Of a stretch of 64,000 nt of DNA, positions 18,240 through 26,355 are shown one piece after another. The stretch covers positions 3,248,001 to 3,312,000 of the forward strand of contig NZ_CP095376.1 in NCBI RefSeq assembly GCF_023008405.1, written 5' to 3'. Position 1 is the first letter of the stretch. Every line of letters starts with the position of its first letter. Origin of the DNA: Amycolatopsis sp. FBCC-B4732. GTDB taxonomy: Bacteria > Actinomycetota > Actinomycetes > Mycobacteriales > Pseudonocardiaceae. The notes beneath the pieces were generated by a model. That model saw nothing but the letters and a program-made list of their open reading frames with translations, had not been told where the DNA came from and searched no databases. The translations under genes and the position numbers were made by a program.

Positions 18240-19105
18240 GCCTCGCCCCGCGCGTCGTGCTCGTGCACCGGCGCACCGAACTCGACGAGCTGCTGGCCCG
18301 GCACGGCACGCGCGGCCAGGCGGAGTTCTTCCTGCGCACGCGCGGCCGCGACCTCGCCGAGGTGACCGAGGCGGACGCCGCCCTGCGCGCCGCGCTCAAG
18401 ACGGCGTCGGCGGCCATCCCGCTGGACTGGCGGCGCGGCGAGGTCGAACGCGCGGACCTGGACCGGTTCCTGTTCACGCCGGAGGACGTCGTCGTGGTGG
18501 TCGGCCAGGACGGCCTGATCGCCAACGTGGCCAAGTACCTCGACGGGCAGCCGGTGATCGGGGTGACGCCGGGCCGGCCCGGTGTCCTCGTCAAGCACCC
18601 GCCGGCCGCCGTCGCGGAGCTCGTGCGCGCCACCGGCGACGTCGAGCACCGGACGATGGCCGAGCTCACCGCGGACGACGGCCAGCGGCTGCTGGCGCTC
18701 AACGAGATCTACCTCGGGCACGCCGGGCACCAGACGGCCCGCTACCGGCTGGGGGTCGGTGGCGGGCCGCTGGAACGCCAGGCGTCGTCGGGGATCCTCG
18801 TCGGGACCGGCACCGGGGCGACCGGCTGGTGCGGCTCGGTGTGGCGCGAACGCCACAGCGGGCTGCGCCTGCCCGGTCCCGGCGAGGCCCGGCTGGTCTG
18901 GTTCGTGCGCGAGGCGTGGCCGTCGCCGTCGACCGGCACCGAGCACACCGAAGGCGAGCTGACCAGGGCGCCGCTGACGGTCGAAGTCGAATCCGACCGC
19001 CTGGTCGCGTTCGGCGACGGCCTCGAAACCGACATGGTCGCCCTCACCCGCGGCCAGACCGCGACGTTCGTCCCGGCCGCGAAGACTGTCCACTTGGTCC
19101 GGTGA
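18236..19105 (+). CDS. NAD-kinase-fold protein
   Basis: The 289-residue protein resembles the ATP-NAD kinase family. It has VVVVVGQDG (residues 85-93) where canonical enzymes have [25 protein letters not shown] with the NAD-binding Asn146-Glu147 pair, and GTGTGATGW (residues 180-188) in place of the usual serine/threonine-rich STPTGSTAY loop. The catalytic Asp92 is kept but the second Gly of GGDG is Gln, so activity or substrate may differ. The GTG start overlaps the SPFH stop. Control by NrtR dyads upstream strengthens the link to NAD(P) metabolism. Confidence 0.78.
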   Translation: MSLAPRVVLVHRRTELDELLARHGTRGQAEFFLRTRGRDLAEVTEADAALRAALKTASAAIPLDWRRGEVERADLDRFLFTPEDVVVVVGQDGLIANVAKYLDGQPVIGVTPGRPGVLVKHPPAAVAELVRATGDVEHRTMAELTADDGQRLLALNEIYLGHAGHQTARYRLGVGGGPLERQASSGILVGTGTGATGWCGSVWRERHSGLRLPGPGEARLVWFVREAWPSPSTGTEHTEGELTRAPLTVEVESDRLVAFGDGLETDMVALTRGQTATFVPAAKTVHLVR

Positions 19106-19200
19106 CCGGCCGGGACACGATGCGGCAACGTTGTCACATTCCCGGGCTCCGGCCGTCAGAATGACGTCCTCGCCGAAGATCGAAGTGCGAAGGTGGCCGG

Positions 19201-19506
19201 ATGACGTGGCTCGTGTGGGTGCTCGGCGCGGTGGTGCTCGCCGCCGCCGGGGCCGGGGTCGTCGCGCTGCCGTGGTGGCGGAACCGGGACCTGCGCCGGC
19301 GGACCGCCTGGTCGGCCGCGCGGGCGGCGATCGACGCCGCCGCCGTCAGCCGGGACGCGGCGGCCGTGCCCCATCCGGAAGCCGAGCAGCTGCTGACGCG
19401 AGCCGAGACGATCGCGGCCGCCCGCGGCGGCGAACGAGCGGCCCGGGCGGCCGAGGACCACGCGCGCCGCGCCGACGCGCTGTGGCGGGAGGCGGCCCGT
19501 GACTGA
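19201..19506 (+). CDS. Small single-pass membrane protein
   Basis: The 101-residue protein has one N-terminal membrane segment (residues about 3-26, WLVWVLGAVVLAAAGAGVVA), a basic stop-transfer stretch (WRNRDLRRR) and an Ala/Arg/Glu-rich cytoplasmic helix. I do not recognise a family function. It follows the NAD-kinase-like gene after 95 bases and overlaps the next gene by eight bases, so it belongs to the same or a downstream transcript. A possible promoter (TTGTCA near 19131) precedes it. It could anchor the SPFH or NAD-kinase-like protein to the membrane; this is inference. Confidence 0.7.
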   Translation: MTWLVWVLGAVVLAAAGAGVVALPWWRNRDLRRRTAWSAARAAIDAAAVSRDAAAVPHPEAEQLLTRAETIAAARGGERAARAAEDHARRADALWREAARD

Positions 19507-20824
19507 CCGGATTCGCTGGGTCCTGCTCGCCGCGGCCGTCGCCGTGCTGGTGACGTTCCTCCTGGTGCAGAAGCAGAGCACCGACGTCAGCTACGGCCAG
19601 GCACCGGCGGCGAAGGACCCGATCCCCGAAGGCTCGGCGGGCGAGCTGAGCGGCGCGACCCTCCCGTCGGACGAACAGCTCACGGCGATGGTCGGCGCCG
19701 CCCCGGTCGTGCGGCTCCCGGGTGCGATCGCGACCTGGGACGACCAGGCCGTGCGGGCCGCGGCCGGCGGCACCGGCTACCGGATCCTCGTCGTGCCGCC
19801 CGGGCTGAAGAAGGCGGACGCGCAGCGGGTGCACGAGGTCGAAGCCGCGACCGTCCGCATCGTCGGCACCGAGGTCAGCGGCGGGATCTACCAGGCTTCG
19901 GCCGACCGCGCGAGCGAGTGGATCCACCAGTTCGCCACCGGGGACGTCACCGGGTCGCTGACCACCCTGATCGCCCGCCTGAACCACCGGCCCGAGCCGC
20001 CGGACCAGCCCGCCATCGCCCGGCGCGACCCGACGGCCGGGGAGCTCACCGCCGTCACCACGGCCCTGCGCGGCACCGGCCGGTACCTCGCCCCGGGCGC
20101 CACGCTGAACGACGCTCCCGCGACCACCTCCGCGTTCCCCGGCGCGCAGCCGCTGTACGTGGCGCTGCCGCGGCAGCCGGCCGGTCAGCCGCTCGTCCAC
20201 TTCGGACCGGCGCTGGCGAAGGAGTTCCCCGGCCGGCCGATCGTCGCCGTGTACGGCCAGTGGATCGAGTACGACGGCCCGTCGGCCGCCGCGTTCTCCG
20301 AGGTCGTGACGGCCAGCTTCTACGGCCAGTTCGCCGACCGGCTCAGCGAGTACGCCTACCCGCAGCGCAACGTGCTGGGCGCGTGGCTCGACCGCGTCAC
20401 GGCCATCCGCTACGCCGGGCTGTTCGACCGCCCGCTCCCCTACACCCCGTTCGACCCGCTCCGGGTCGCGCTGCCCGCGCTGCCGTGGCTGTTCGCCGCC
20501 TGCGCGGTCGGGTTCCTCGCGCTCTCGGCCCGCCGGGTGGTGCACCGGGACCGGCCGGCCACGACGGGCGTACCCGCGCGCCTGGCCGGGCTGACCGCGC
20601 TCGCCGTCGAGGTCTCCGGGCTCACCGACGGCGCCTCGGCGGCGGCACTGACCCGCGGGATCACCCAGCTGACGGCGGCCGGGGAAGCGTTCACCGAGAA
20701 GCTTCCGGACCGGCACGTGCACAGCCTGCTCGACGCGGCCGAGTCCGATTTGGACACCACCGCCGACCTCATCGGCCGCCCGGACTACCGGCCGGCGGCG
20801 TTCCTGCGGGGGAGGCTCGCGTGA
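19499..20824 (+). CDS. Two-pass membrane protein of unknown function
   Basis: The 441-residue product has an N-terminal membrane segment (residues about 6-23, VLLAAAVAVLVTFLLV), a large extracytoplasmic domain of about 300 residues (YRILVVPPGLKKADAQRV, RPIVAVYGQWIEYDG), and a second segment at about 327-345 (PWLFAACAVGFLALS) leading to a cytoplasmic tail. I cannot name a family. The GTG start lies within the preceding gene and its stop overlaps the next start as GTGA, so the three membrane genes are tightly coupled. Topology matches that of the next protein, suggesting a heteromeric membrane complex. Confidence 0.7.
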   Translation: MTDRIRWVLLAAAVAVLVTFLLVQKQSTDVSYGQAPAAKDPIPEGSAGELSGATLPSDEQLTAMVGAAPVVRLPGAIATWDDQAVRAAAGGTGYRILVVPPGLKKADAQRVHEVEAATVRIVGTEVSGGIYQASADRASEWIHQFATGDVTGSLTTLIARLNHRPEPPDQPAIARRDPTAGELTAVTTALRGTGRYLAPGATLNDAPATTSAFPGAQPLYVALPRQPAGQPLVHFGPALAKEFPGRPIVAVYGQWIEYDGPSAAAFSEVVTASFYGQFADRLSEYAYPQRNVLGAWLDRVTAIRYAGLFDRPLPYTPFDPLRVALPALPWLFAACAVGFLALSARRVVHRDRPATTGVPARLAGLTALAVEVSGLTDGASAAALTRGITQLTAAGEAFTEKLPDRHVHSLLDAAESDLDTTADLIGRPDYRPAAFLRGRLA

Positions 20825-21690
20825 CCCGGTTCTTCCGTTCGGCGTTCGGGATCGCGGTGCTCGGCTGCCTCGTGCTCGCGGGGTGGGCGGTGTGGTCGGC
20901 GGGCGTGTTCGACGGCCCGGTCGCCCGGCAGCTGCGCGCGGCGTCGGTGTACGCCGCGCCCGGGGTCACCCTCGACCGGCCGGCCGCCGAGCGCGTGATC
21001 GGCAACCGGCGGCTGGTGGTCGCGTTCCTCGAACCGGGCGCGGACCTGAGCGACGCGTGCGACAGCCTGGGCAGCGCGGCCGACGGCACCCTCGCCGTGA
21101 TGCTCGGCCGGGACGGCGACGACTACGAGAAGTACGGGTGCTCGCGGCTGCCCGGCCGCGACGACGAGAACTTCGGCAAGGCGTTCGTCGCGGAGTCGAT
21201 GATCGGCAACGGCATCGACGCCTTCGCCGACCGGCCCGTCGAGGCGCTGAAGGTGCTGGTCATCAACTACGACCTGCTCGTGCGCTCCGGCGCGATCCCC
21301 GACGGCGGCCGCACGGTCAGCCCGTCGCTGCCGCGGTACCTGATCGCCGCCGCCGCGGCCGGGGCCGTGCTCCTGGGCTCGTCGGCGCTCTACCTCACCG
21401 CGCGCCGGGCCACCCGGACGGCGGTGGCGCGGCGCGAACGCCGGGACGCCGAAGCGGACGAGCGGACCGAACTGGCGGCGGCCGCGGCCGTGCTGGCCCA
21501 GGAGATCATCGACCTGGACGCCCGCTACGCCCGCCAGACCGGCAAGAGCAAGTTCGCGCGGAACTACCGGACCCTCGTCGCGGCCTACGCGAAGCTCCTG
21601 CCGGACCTCGGCCGGGACACCCCGGAGCTGCGGGCCCGGGTCGAGAAGCTGCTGACCCGGGCCCGCGAGCTGGCCGCTCAGGTGCCGTAG
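20821..21690 (+). CDS. Two-pass membrane protein with cytoplasmic coiled tail
   Basis: The 289-residue protein has a membrane segment near residues 8-28, an external domain with two cysteines (SDACDSLG and YGCSRLPG) that could pair, a second membrane segment at about 172-196, and a charged helical tail (ARRERRDAEADERTELAAAA; ends in a conserved-looking KFARNYRTLVAAYAKLLPDL). The family is not recognised. The GTG start overlaps the preceding stop. The 3' end overlaps the convergent glycosidase gene by 13 bases. The overall plan repeats that of the preceding protein, as if the two were paired subunits. Confidence 0.7.
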   Translation: MTRFFRSAFGIAVLGCLVLAGWAVWSAGVFDGPVARQLRAASVYAAPGVTLDRPAAERVIGNRRLVVAFLEPGADLSDACDSLGSAADGTLAVMLGRDGDDYEKYGCSRLPGRDDENFGKAFVAESMIGNGIDAFADRPVEALKVLVINYDLLVRSGAIPDGGRTVSPSLPRYLIAAAAAGAVLLGSSALYLTARRATRTAVARRERRDAEADERTELAAAAAVLAQEIIDLDARYARQTGKSKFARNYRTLVAAYAKLLPDLGRDTPELRARVEKLLTRARELAAQVP

Positions 21691-23900
21691 CGGGACTTGA
21701 CGATCGACGGCGTGTCGAGGTTGCGGCCCGCGTCCATGTTCTGCGCCAGCCGGAGGTACTGGCCTTCGGCCCACATCAGCGGGCCCGCGCTGCCGGTCGG
21801 CCGGCCGAGCCCGAAGCACCCGGCGTCGCCGCGGTCCCAGACCTGTTCGGGCACGAAGTACCCGTCGTTGGCCGAGTCCGCCATGGACTTGAGGTACACC
21901 GCCGCCGAACGGCCGTTGGCGAGTTCGTACTGGCCCCGCTCCCCCGACAGCACCGGCCAAAGCCGTCCGAACCGCTGGTTTCCGCCCGCCGGCCAGCCAC
22001 TGCAGTTCGCGGTGCTCTCGCCGTAGTTGTCGTGCGGGTAGCGGTGGAAGTAGACGTCGCCGTTGGGCAGCGTCACCTGCATCGGCGCGTTGCCGTCGGA
22101 GGCTGCCGCGGTCGGGGCGACCGAGTTCGCGATCGTGGCGTCGCCGGCCGGGCGGATGCCGAGGCGCACCAGGTCGAGGAAGCCGAAGTCGGTCACGTCG
22201 TGTTCGTAGAAGCAGCCTTCGTCGAAGCAGATCGTCGCGCCGTCGTTGGGGTTCCCGGCCCGGTCGAGGCGTTCGTAGTAGGTGTGGCCGCCCCAATAGC
22301 CGGACGTCGTCACCGTCCAGCCGACCAGTGAGTTGCGCCAGGAGTCCGCTGTGGACTCCCACGAGGTCGCGCTCGCGGTGTCGCCGTTGGCCCGGGCGAT
22401 GGCGCCCGCGGCGATCAGGCCGGCGACCTCGGCCGCGATCGACGACGGCGACTTGCCGTACTGCTCCTCCCACCGCTCGGTGGTGTCGGGGCCGGTCGAG
22501 ACGATGTGGTTCGCCGTCGTCTTGACCTTGGCGTAGGTCGAGCCGTCGGTGAGACCGGTCAGCCACGCGAGCAGGATCGCGTCGGCGTCCTGGTCGAGCT
22601 GTTCGCAGCAGCCGAGCTGCTGGGCGCTCGCGCCGGCGACCCCGGAGACCGGGCTGTAGCGCGGGAACGACCCCGCCGGGTAAGTCGTGCCGTCCCCGGC
22701 GGTCGGGCTGCCGATCCACTGGGAGTTCCAGAGGAACTGCGCCATCCGCTTGGCCTGGGCGCTGTCGCCGGCGGCCAGCAGACCGGTCGCCTGCTGGTAG
22801 AGGTCGCGGCCCCAGACGCGGTGGTAGCCGTCGTTGAGGTGGTCGCCGTTGGTGAAGTTGCCCCACGGCGTCGCCAGGCCGGCGACGCTCGCGCCCGGGT
22901 GCTGCTTGTCCTCGGCGGTCTTCAGTGCCATCGCGGCGACGTAGTAGGCGCGCCGCCGTTGCGTGTCACCGGAGACGCTGGCCGGGGCGGGTTTCAGGCT
23001 GCCGACGTAGGAGTTCCAGCCGCTGCGGTAGGACGCCGAGACGCCGGCGAACCCGCTGCTCAGCGACCCGCTCGCGGCCGAGGTCGCGGCCGCCGGGGTG
23101 GCACCGAAGCCGAGCGCGACGGTGAACGTCGTGTCGCTGCCGACCGGGATCTGCCCACATTGGACGACGTTGCCGGTGCCGGAGACGTTGTCGAACTGGT
23201 TGTTCAGGTTCTTGTCGGCGCGCAGGTCGGTCAGGCAGTCGCTGCCCGCACCGGTGTAGCCGTTGTCGTGCGCGGTGAAGCCGGTCGAGACGCGCAGGGC
23301 TTGGACGACCGTGGTGGCCGAGCCGCCGAACAGCGTCTCGGTGCCACTGGCGAGCAGGCCGCTGCCGTCCCACCAGGCGTTGTCGTTCGCGCCGCCGCCC
23401 GCCATCGACGGGTTGGCCAGCAGGTAGAGCCGGTAGCTGCCGCCGTCGAGGGACTGGAACCGGGTGTTCGTGACCAGGGTGGCGCGGGCCGGGTCGGTCA
23501 CGTAGTCGGTGGTGATCCGGTACTTCCCGCTCTTGGCGGTGTTGGTGACGGTGTACTGCAGCGCCTTCTCGTCGGGCATCGTGACGACGTGGTTCGTGGC
23601 GTCGCGTTCCAGGTCGACGAAGGTCGAGCCGTCGGTGACGACGTACTGCACGTCCTGCGTGTTCGGGACGTCGGCGCGGGGGTAGAAGACCTCGGACGTG
23701 ACGCCGTCGGCGACGGTGAACCACACCGGGCTGCCGGCGGTCGTCGAGGTGCCCAGCGCGGACTTGTTGCCGGTCGCCCAGGACGCCCCGCCGCCGCAGC
23801 AGTCGGTCGCGGTGCCGCTGGCCAGCGCCGTGCCCTGGGCGAGCCCGGCGAGCAGGACCCCTGCTCCGGCGCAGGCCAGGACCGCTTTCCACCTGATCAT
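21678..23900 (-). CDS. Secreted glucoamylase/glucodextranase-like glycosidase, family 15
   Basis: The 740-residue protein starts with a Sec signal peptide (residues 1-27, hydrophobic core CAGAGVLLAGLAQGTALA, cut after ALAS). A glucodextranase-type N-terminal beta domain is followed by the (alpha/alpha)6 barrel: HRVWGRDLYQQATGLLAAGD, QLDQDADAILLAW, RWEEQYGKSPSSIAAEVAGL with the general acid Glu near residue 476, and VPEQVWD with the general base near residue 685. It should release glucose from extracellular alpha-glucans. A long operator-like dyad lies 26 bases upstream of the ATG. The divergent TetR gene is a possible regulator. Confidence 0.88.
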   Translation of the reverse strand: MIRWKAVLACAGAGVLLAGLAQGTALASGTATDCCGGGASWATGNKSALGTSTTAGSPVWFTVADGVTSEVFYPRADVPNTQDVQYVVTDGSTFVDLERDATNHVVTMPDEKALQYTVTNTAKSGKYRITTDYVTDPARATLVTNTRFQSLDGGSYRLYLLANPSMAGGGANDNAWWDGSGLLASGTETLFGGSATTVVQALRVSTGFTAHDNGYTGAGSDCLTDLRADKNLNNQFDNVSGTGNVVQCGQIPVGSDTTFTVALGFGATPAAATSAASGSLSSGFAGVSASYRSGWNSYVGSLKPAPASVSGDTQRRRAYYVAAMALKTAEDKQHPGASVAGLATPWGNFTNGDHLNDGYHRVWGRDLYQQATGLLAAGDSAQAKRMAQFLWNSQWIGSPTAGDGTTYPAGSFPRYSPVSGVAGASAQQLGCCEQLDQDADAILLAWLTGLTDGSTYAKVKTTANHIVSTGPDTTERWEEQYGKSPSSIAAEVAGLIAAGAIARANGDTASATSWESTADSWRNSLVGWTVTTSGYWGGHTYYERLDRAGNPNDGATICFDEGCFYEHDVTDFGFLDLVRLGIRPAGDATIANSVAPTAAASDGNAPMQVTLPNGDVYFHRYPHDNYGESTANCSGWPAGGNQRFGRLWPVLSGERGQYELANGRSAAVYLKSMADSANDGYFVPEQVWDRGDAGCFGLGRPTGSAGPLMWAEGQYLRLAQNMDAGRNLDTPSIVKSRYGT

Positions 23901-23925
23901 TTCCGACCTCCGACGGCGTTGTCGT

Positions 23926-23952
23926 CAATATGTTGCGAGCGGCAACATATTG
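23926..23952. promoter_or_regulatory. Long dyad CAATATGTTGC-N5-GCAACATATTG before the glycosidase gene
   Basis: Two perfect 11-bp arms flank GAGCG. The core GTTGC-N5-GCAAC resembles sugar-responsive LacI/MalR-type sites in actinobacteria. The position, just upstream of the glycosidase ATG at 23900 and 110 bases from the TetR start, suits repression of the glycosidase. Confidence 0.7.
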
Positions 23953-24062
23953 AGCCACCAGCAGGTGACAAGCAATGTCCGATCGGGCTGAACCGATCCA
24001 GCCCTCCGCCGGACGGCCCAGCGTCGAACTAGTGCTACCCAAGATTTGTTACCATTGGAACC

Positions 24063-24770
24063 ATGGTGACGAAGACTCCGGTCAGCCCGGCGGCGGAGAC
24101 CCGCGAGCGAATCCTCAAGGCGGCGGCCGAGCTGCTGGTGGCGGAGGGCCGCGACGGGCTCTCGACCCGTGCGGTCAGCGCGGCCGCCGGTGTCCAGCCA
24201 CCCGCGCTGTACCGGCTCTTCGGCGACAAGGACGGCCTGCTCGACGCGGTCGCCGCGTACGGGTTCGACGAGTACCTGACCAGCAAGCGCGCGCTGGGCT
24301 CGACCGGCGACCCGGTCGAGGACCTGCGGCGCGGCTGGGACCTGCACCAGGAGTTCGGGCTGTCCCGCCCGGAGTTCTACGTGCTCATGTACGGCGACGC
24401 CCGCCCGGGCCGCACGTCCCCCGCCGCGCGCGAAGCCGAAGGGATGCTGCGCGAGATCATCGAACGGGTCGCGGCGGCGGGCCGGCTGCGGGTGAGCGTC
24501 GACCGCGCGGCCCGGCTCGTGCACGCGACCGGCATGGGAGTCGTGCTCTCGCTGATCGCGACCCCGGAGGCGGACCGCGACCGCGAGCTTTCGGCGACGG
24601 CGCGGGAAACGGTGCTGAGCCGCATCCTCACCGACACCGCGGAACCGGCGTCGTCCGGCCTGCCCGAACGGGCGATCGCCCTGCGCGCCGGGCTCGGCGG
24701 CACCACCACGCTCACCGACGCCGAGCGGGTGCTGCTCGCCGAGTGGCTGGACCGCATCGCCGACGCCTGA
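24063..24770 (+). CDS. TetR-family transcriptional regulator
   Basis: The 235-residue protein has a standard TetR helix-turn-helix (ERILKAAAELLVAEGRDGLS, then TRAVSAAAGVQPPALYRLFGDKDGLL, residues 15-60) and a C-terminal ligand domain of normal length. The ATG at 24063 lies 11 bases after an imperfect dyad, GTTACCATTGGAAC, that may be its own operator. It is divergent from the family 15 glycosidase and ends three bases before the convergent glycerate kinase gene. Ligand and targets are unknown. Confidence 0.85.
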   Translation: MVTKTPVSPAAETRERILKAAAELLVAEGRDGLSTRAVSAAAGVQPPALYRLFGDKDGLLDAVAAYGFDEYLTSKRALGSTGDPVEDLRRGWDLHQEFGLSRPEFYVLMYGDARPGRTSPAAREAEGMLREIIERVAAAGRLRVSVDRAARLVHATGMGVVLSLIATPEADRDRELSATARETVLSRILTDTAEPASSGLPERAIALRAGLGGTTTLTDAERVLLAEWLDRIADA

Positions 24771-24773
24771 GCC

Positions 24774-25868
24774 TCACCGGCCCAGGTGGTCCGCCCCCAC
24801 CCGGCGGGCCAGGCGGCGCAGCAGCGGTCCCGCCTCCGCCATGCAGCGGGCCGGGTCCGGCTCCAGGTCCGTCAACGCGTACGCCGCCGCGATCCCGGCC
24901 CCCGCCAGCTCGGAGGCCGACAGCTTGCAGCGCCCGGAGACCGCGACGCACGGGATCCCCGCGGCAGCCGCGGCCCGTGCGACCCCGGCGGGAGCCTTGC
25001 CCGACAGCGTCTGATGGTCGAGTGACCCCTCACCGGTGATCACCAGCGAAGCTCCGGCCAACGCCGACTCGAAGCCCAGCAAGTCCAGCAGCAGCGAGAT
25101 CCCCGGCCGCATCCGCGCGCCCAGCACCGCCATCGCGGCGAACCCCACTCCCCCGGCGGCTCCGGCACCGGGCCTCGAGGCGAACTCCGGACCCGCGATC
25201 GACGCCCAGTGCCGCAACGCCGAATCGAGCGCTTCGACGTCCGCGGGGGAAGCGCCTTTCTGGGGTCCGTAGACGAAAGCCGCGCCACTCGGCCCGTACA
25301 GCGGATTGTCCACATCGCTCGCCAGCTCGATGTCCACTTCGGACAGACCGGACAAGTCCAGTGAGGACAGCCGGGCCAACGCCGCGCCACCGAGAGGGAG
25401 TTCGCGGCCGGCGTCGTCCAGCAGCCGGGCGCCCAGCGCGGTCAGCAGGCCCGCGCCGCCGTCGGTGCACGCGCTGCCGCCGACGCCGAGCACGATCCGG
25501 CGGCAGCCCGCGGCCACCGCCGCCGCGATGACGTCCCCCGTTCCCGCGCTCGTCGCCGTGAGCGGCGCGGGCGCCCCGGGCAGCCGGTGCAGCCCGGACG
25601 CCTCGGCCAGCTCGACGACCGCGGTGTCCCCGCGGACCGCGTACGACGCCGTCAGCGGCGCCCCCGTCGGCCCGCGGGCCGGGACGCGCACCCGCTCGTA
25701 CCCGGCGGCGACGGCGGCGTCGACCGTGCCGTCGCCGCCGTCCGCCACCGGCAGGGTCTCCACCGTGACCGACGGGTGGCCGTCGGCGAGGCCCGCCGCC
25801 ACCGCCGACGCCACCTCGGCCGCGGTCAGCGAACCCTTGAACTTGTCCGGCGCGACGAGGACTTTCAC
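24774..25868 (-). CDS. Glycerate kinase, GarK/GlxK type
   Basis: The 364-residue protein carries the family's opening VKVLVAPDKFKGSLTA, then PVADGGDGTVDA, LGVGGSACTDGGAG and ITGEGSLDHQTLSGKAP. It phosphorylates D-glycerate (to 2-phosphoglycerate in this family), the last step of the glycerate pathway. GTG at 25868 is chosen because the family motif starts there; further upstream codons add unrelated residues. It is the last gene of a minus-strand series of purine and glyoxylate genes and uses the glycerate made by tartronate semialdehyde reductase encoded 8 kb upstream. Flanking inverted 15-mers may be regulatory. Confidence 0.92.
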   Translation of the reverse strand: MKVLVAPDKFKGSLTAAEVASAVAAGLADGHPSVTVETLPVADGGDGTVDAAVAAGYERVRVPARGPTGAPLTASYAVRGDTAVVELAEASGLHRLPGAPAPLTATSAGTGDVIAAAVAAGCRRIVLGVGGSACTDGGAGLLTALGARLLDDAGRELPLGGAALARLSSLDLSGLSEVDIELASDVDNPLYGPSGAAFVYGPQKGASPADVEALDSALRHWASIAGPEFASRPGAGAAGGVGFAAMAVLGARMRPGISLLLDLLGFESALAGASLVITGEGSLDHQTLSGKAPAGVARAAAAAGIPCVAVSGRCKLSASELAGAGIAAAYALTDLEPDPARCMAEAGPLLRRLARRVGADHLGR

Positions 25869-25879
25869 GCGCTCGCCTT

Positions 25880-25970
25880 GTACCAATCTGGCCGAAAGTA
25901 GGCGGACACGGCCCGGAGTCGACCGGCTCACTGGCACGCGTTCCGCCGTGGCTGCCGGTCAGATTGGTAC
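25880..25970. repeat. Pair of inverted 15-bp elements GTACCAATCTGRCCG
   Basis: GTACCAATCTGGCCG at 25880-25894 (plus) and GTACCAATCTGACCG on the minus strand at 25956-25970 match at 14 of 15 positions. They flank the glycerate kinase promoter region, one copy lying within the 3' end of the preceding gene. Spacing of about 76 bases is compatible with paired operators or a long-stem structure. Confidence 0.5.
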
Positions 25971-26344
25971 TTTTCGACACAGTAGGCCCGCCAGTCGCCT
26001 ACCTCGGTGATGTCCCGCAGGGCGACGTGCGAGGTGTACGGCCGCCGCAGCAGCATCGCGAACGCCGAACTGCCGTCGGTCAGCTCCACCACGCCGAGCT
26101 CCAGCTCGTGCGGTTCGGACGGCAGCACCTTGTCGCGCAGGTCGTCGAGCGAAACGTCGTAGACCTCGCCGACCACCTCCGCACCGCCGTGCGACACCGG
26201 GTACAGCGCCGGGCACTGCTCGCCGACGGCGTAGAACCGGTACTTCGCCGCGGTCCGCGCGGTGTCCACGAACGGTGAGCCGTCCAGGAGGTGGTGCAGC
26301 GGTTCGCCGCGCATGGCGCCGCCGTTGAAGAACATCAGGGCCAC
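25928..26344 (-). CDS. Gamma-glutamylcyclotransferase-fold protein, allophanate-hydrolase C-domain-like
   Basis: The 138-residue protein resembles the C-terminal domain of allophanate hydrolase and related cyclotransferase-fold proteins. It shows LMFFNGGAMRG at the start, AKYRFYAVGEQCPALYPV, GAEVVGEVYDVSLDDL and ELELGVVELTDGSSAFAML. The fold often acts on small carbamoyl or glutamyl compounds, but no reaction can be assigned. GTG at 26344 follows GGAGAAAT. It lies 11 bases after the purine permease gene, so it belongs to the purine-catabolic operon and may act on an intermediate such as a ureide. Confidence 0.72.
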   Translation of the reverse strand: MALMFFNGGAMRGEPLHHLLDGSPFVDTARTAAKYRFYAVGEQCPALYPVSHGGAEVVGEVYDVSLDDLRDKVLPSEPHELELGVVELTDGSSAFAMLLRRPYTSHVALRDITEVGDWRAYCVEKYQSDRQPRRNACQ

Positions 26345-26355
26345 GGGATTTCTCC

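Noticed and set aside
22506..24032. Plus-strand frame opposite the family 15 glycosidase
   Set aside because: Antisense shadow with no domain; the minus strand has a signal peptide and catalytic motifs.
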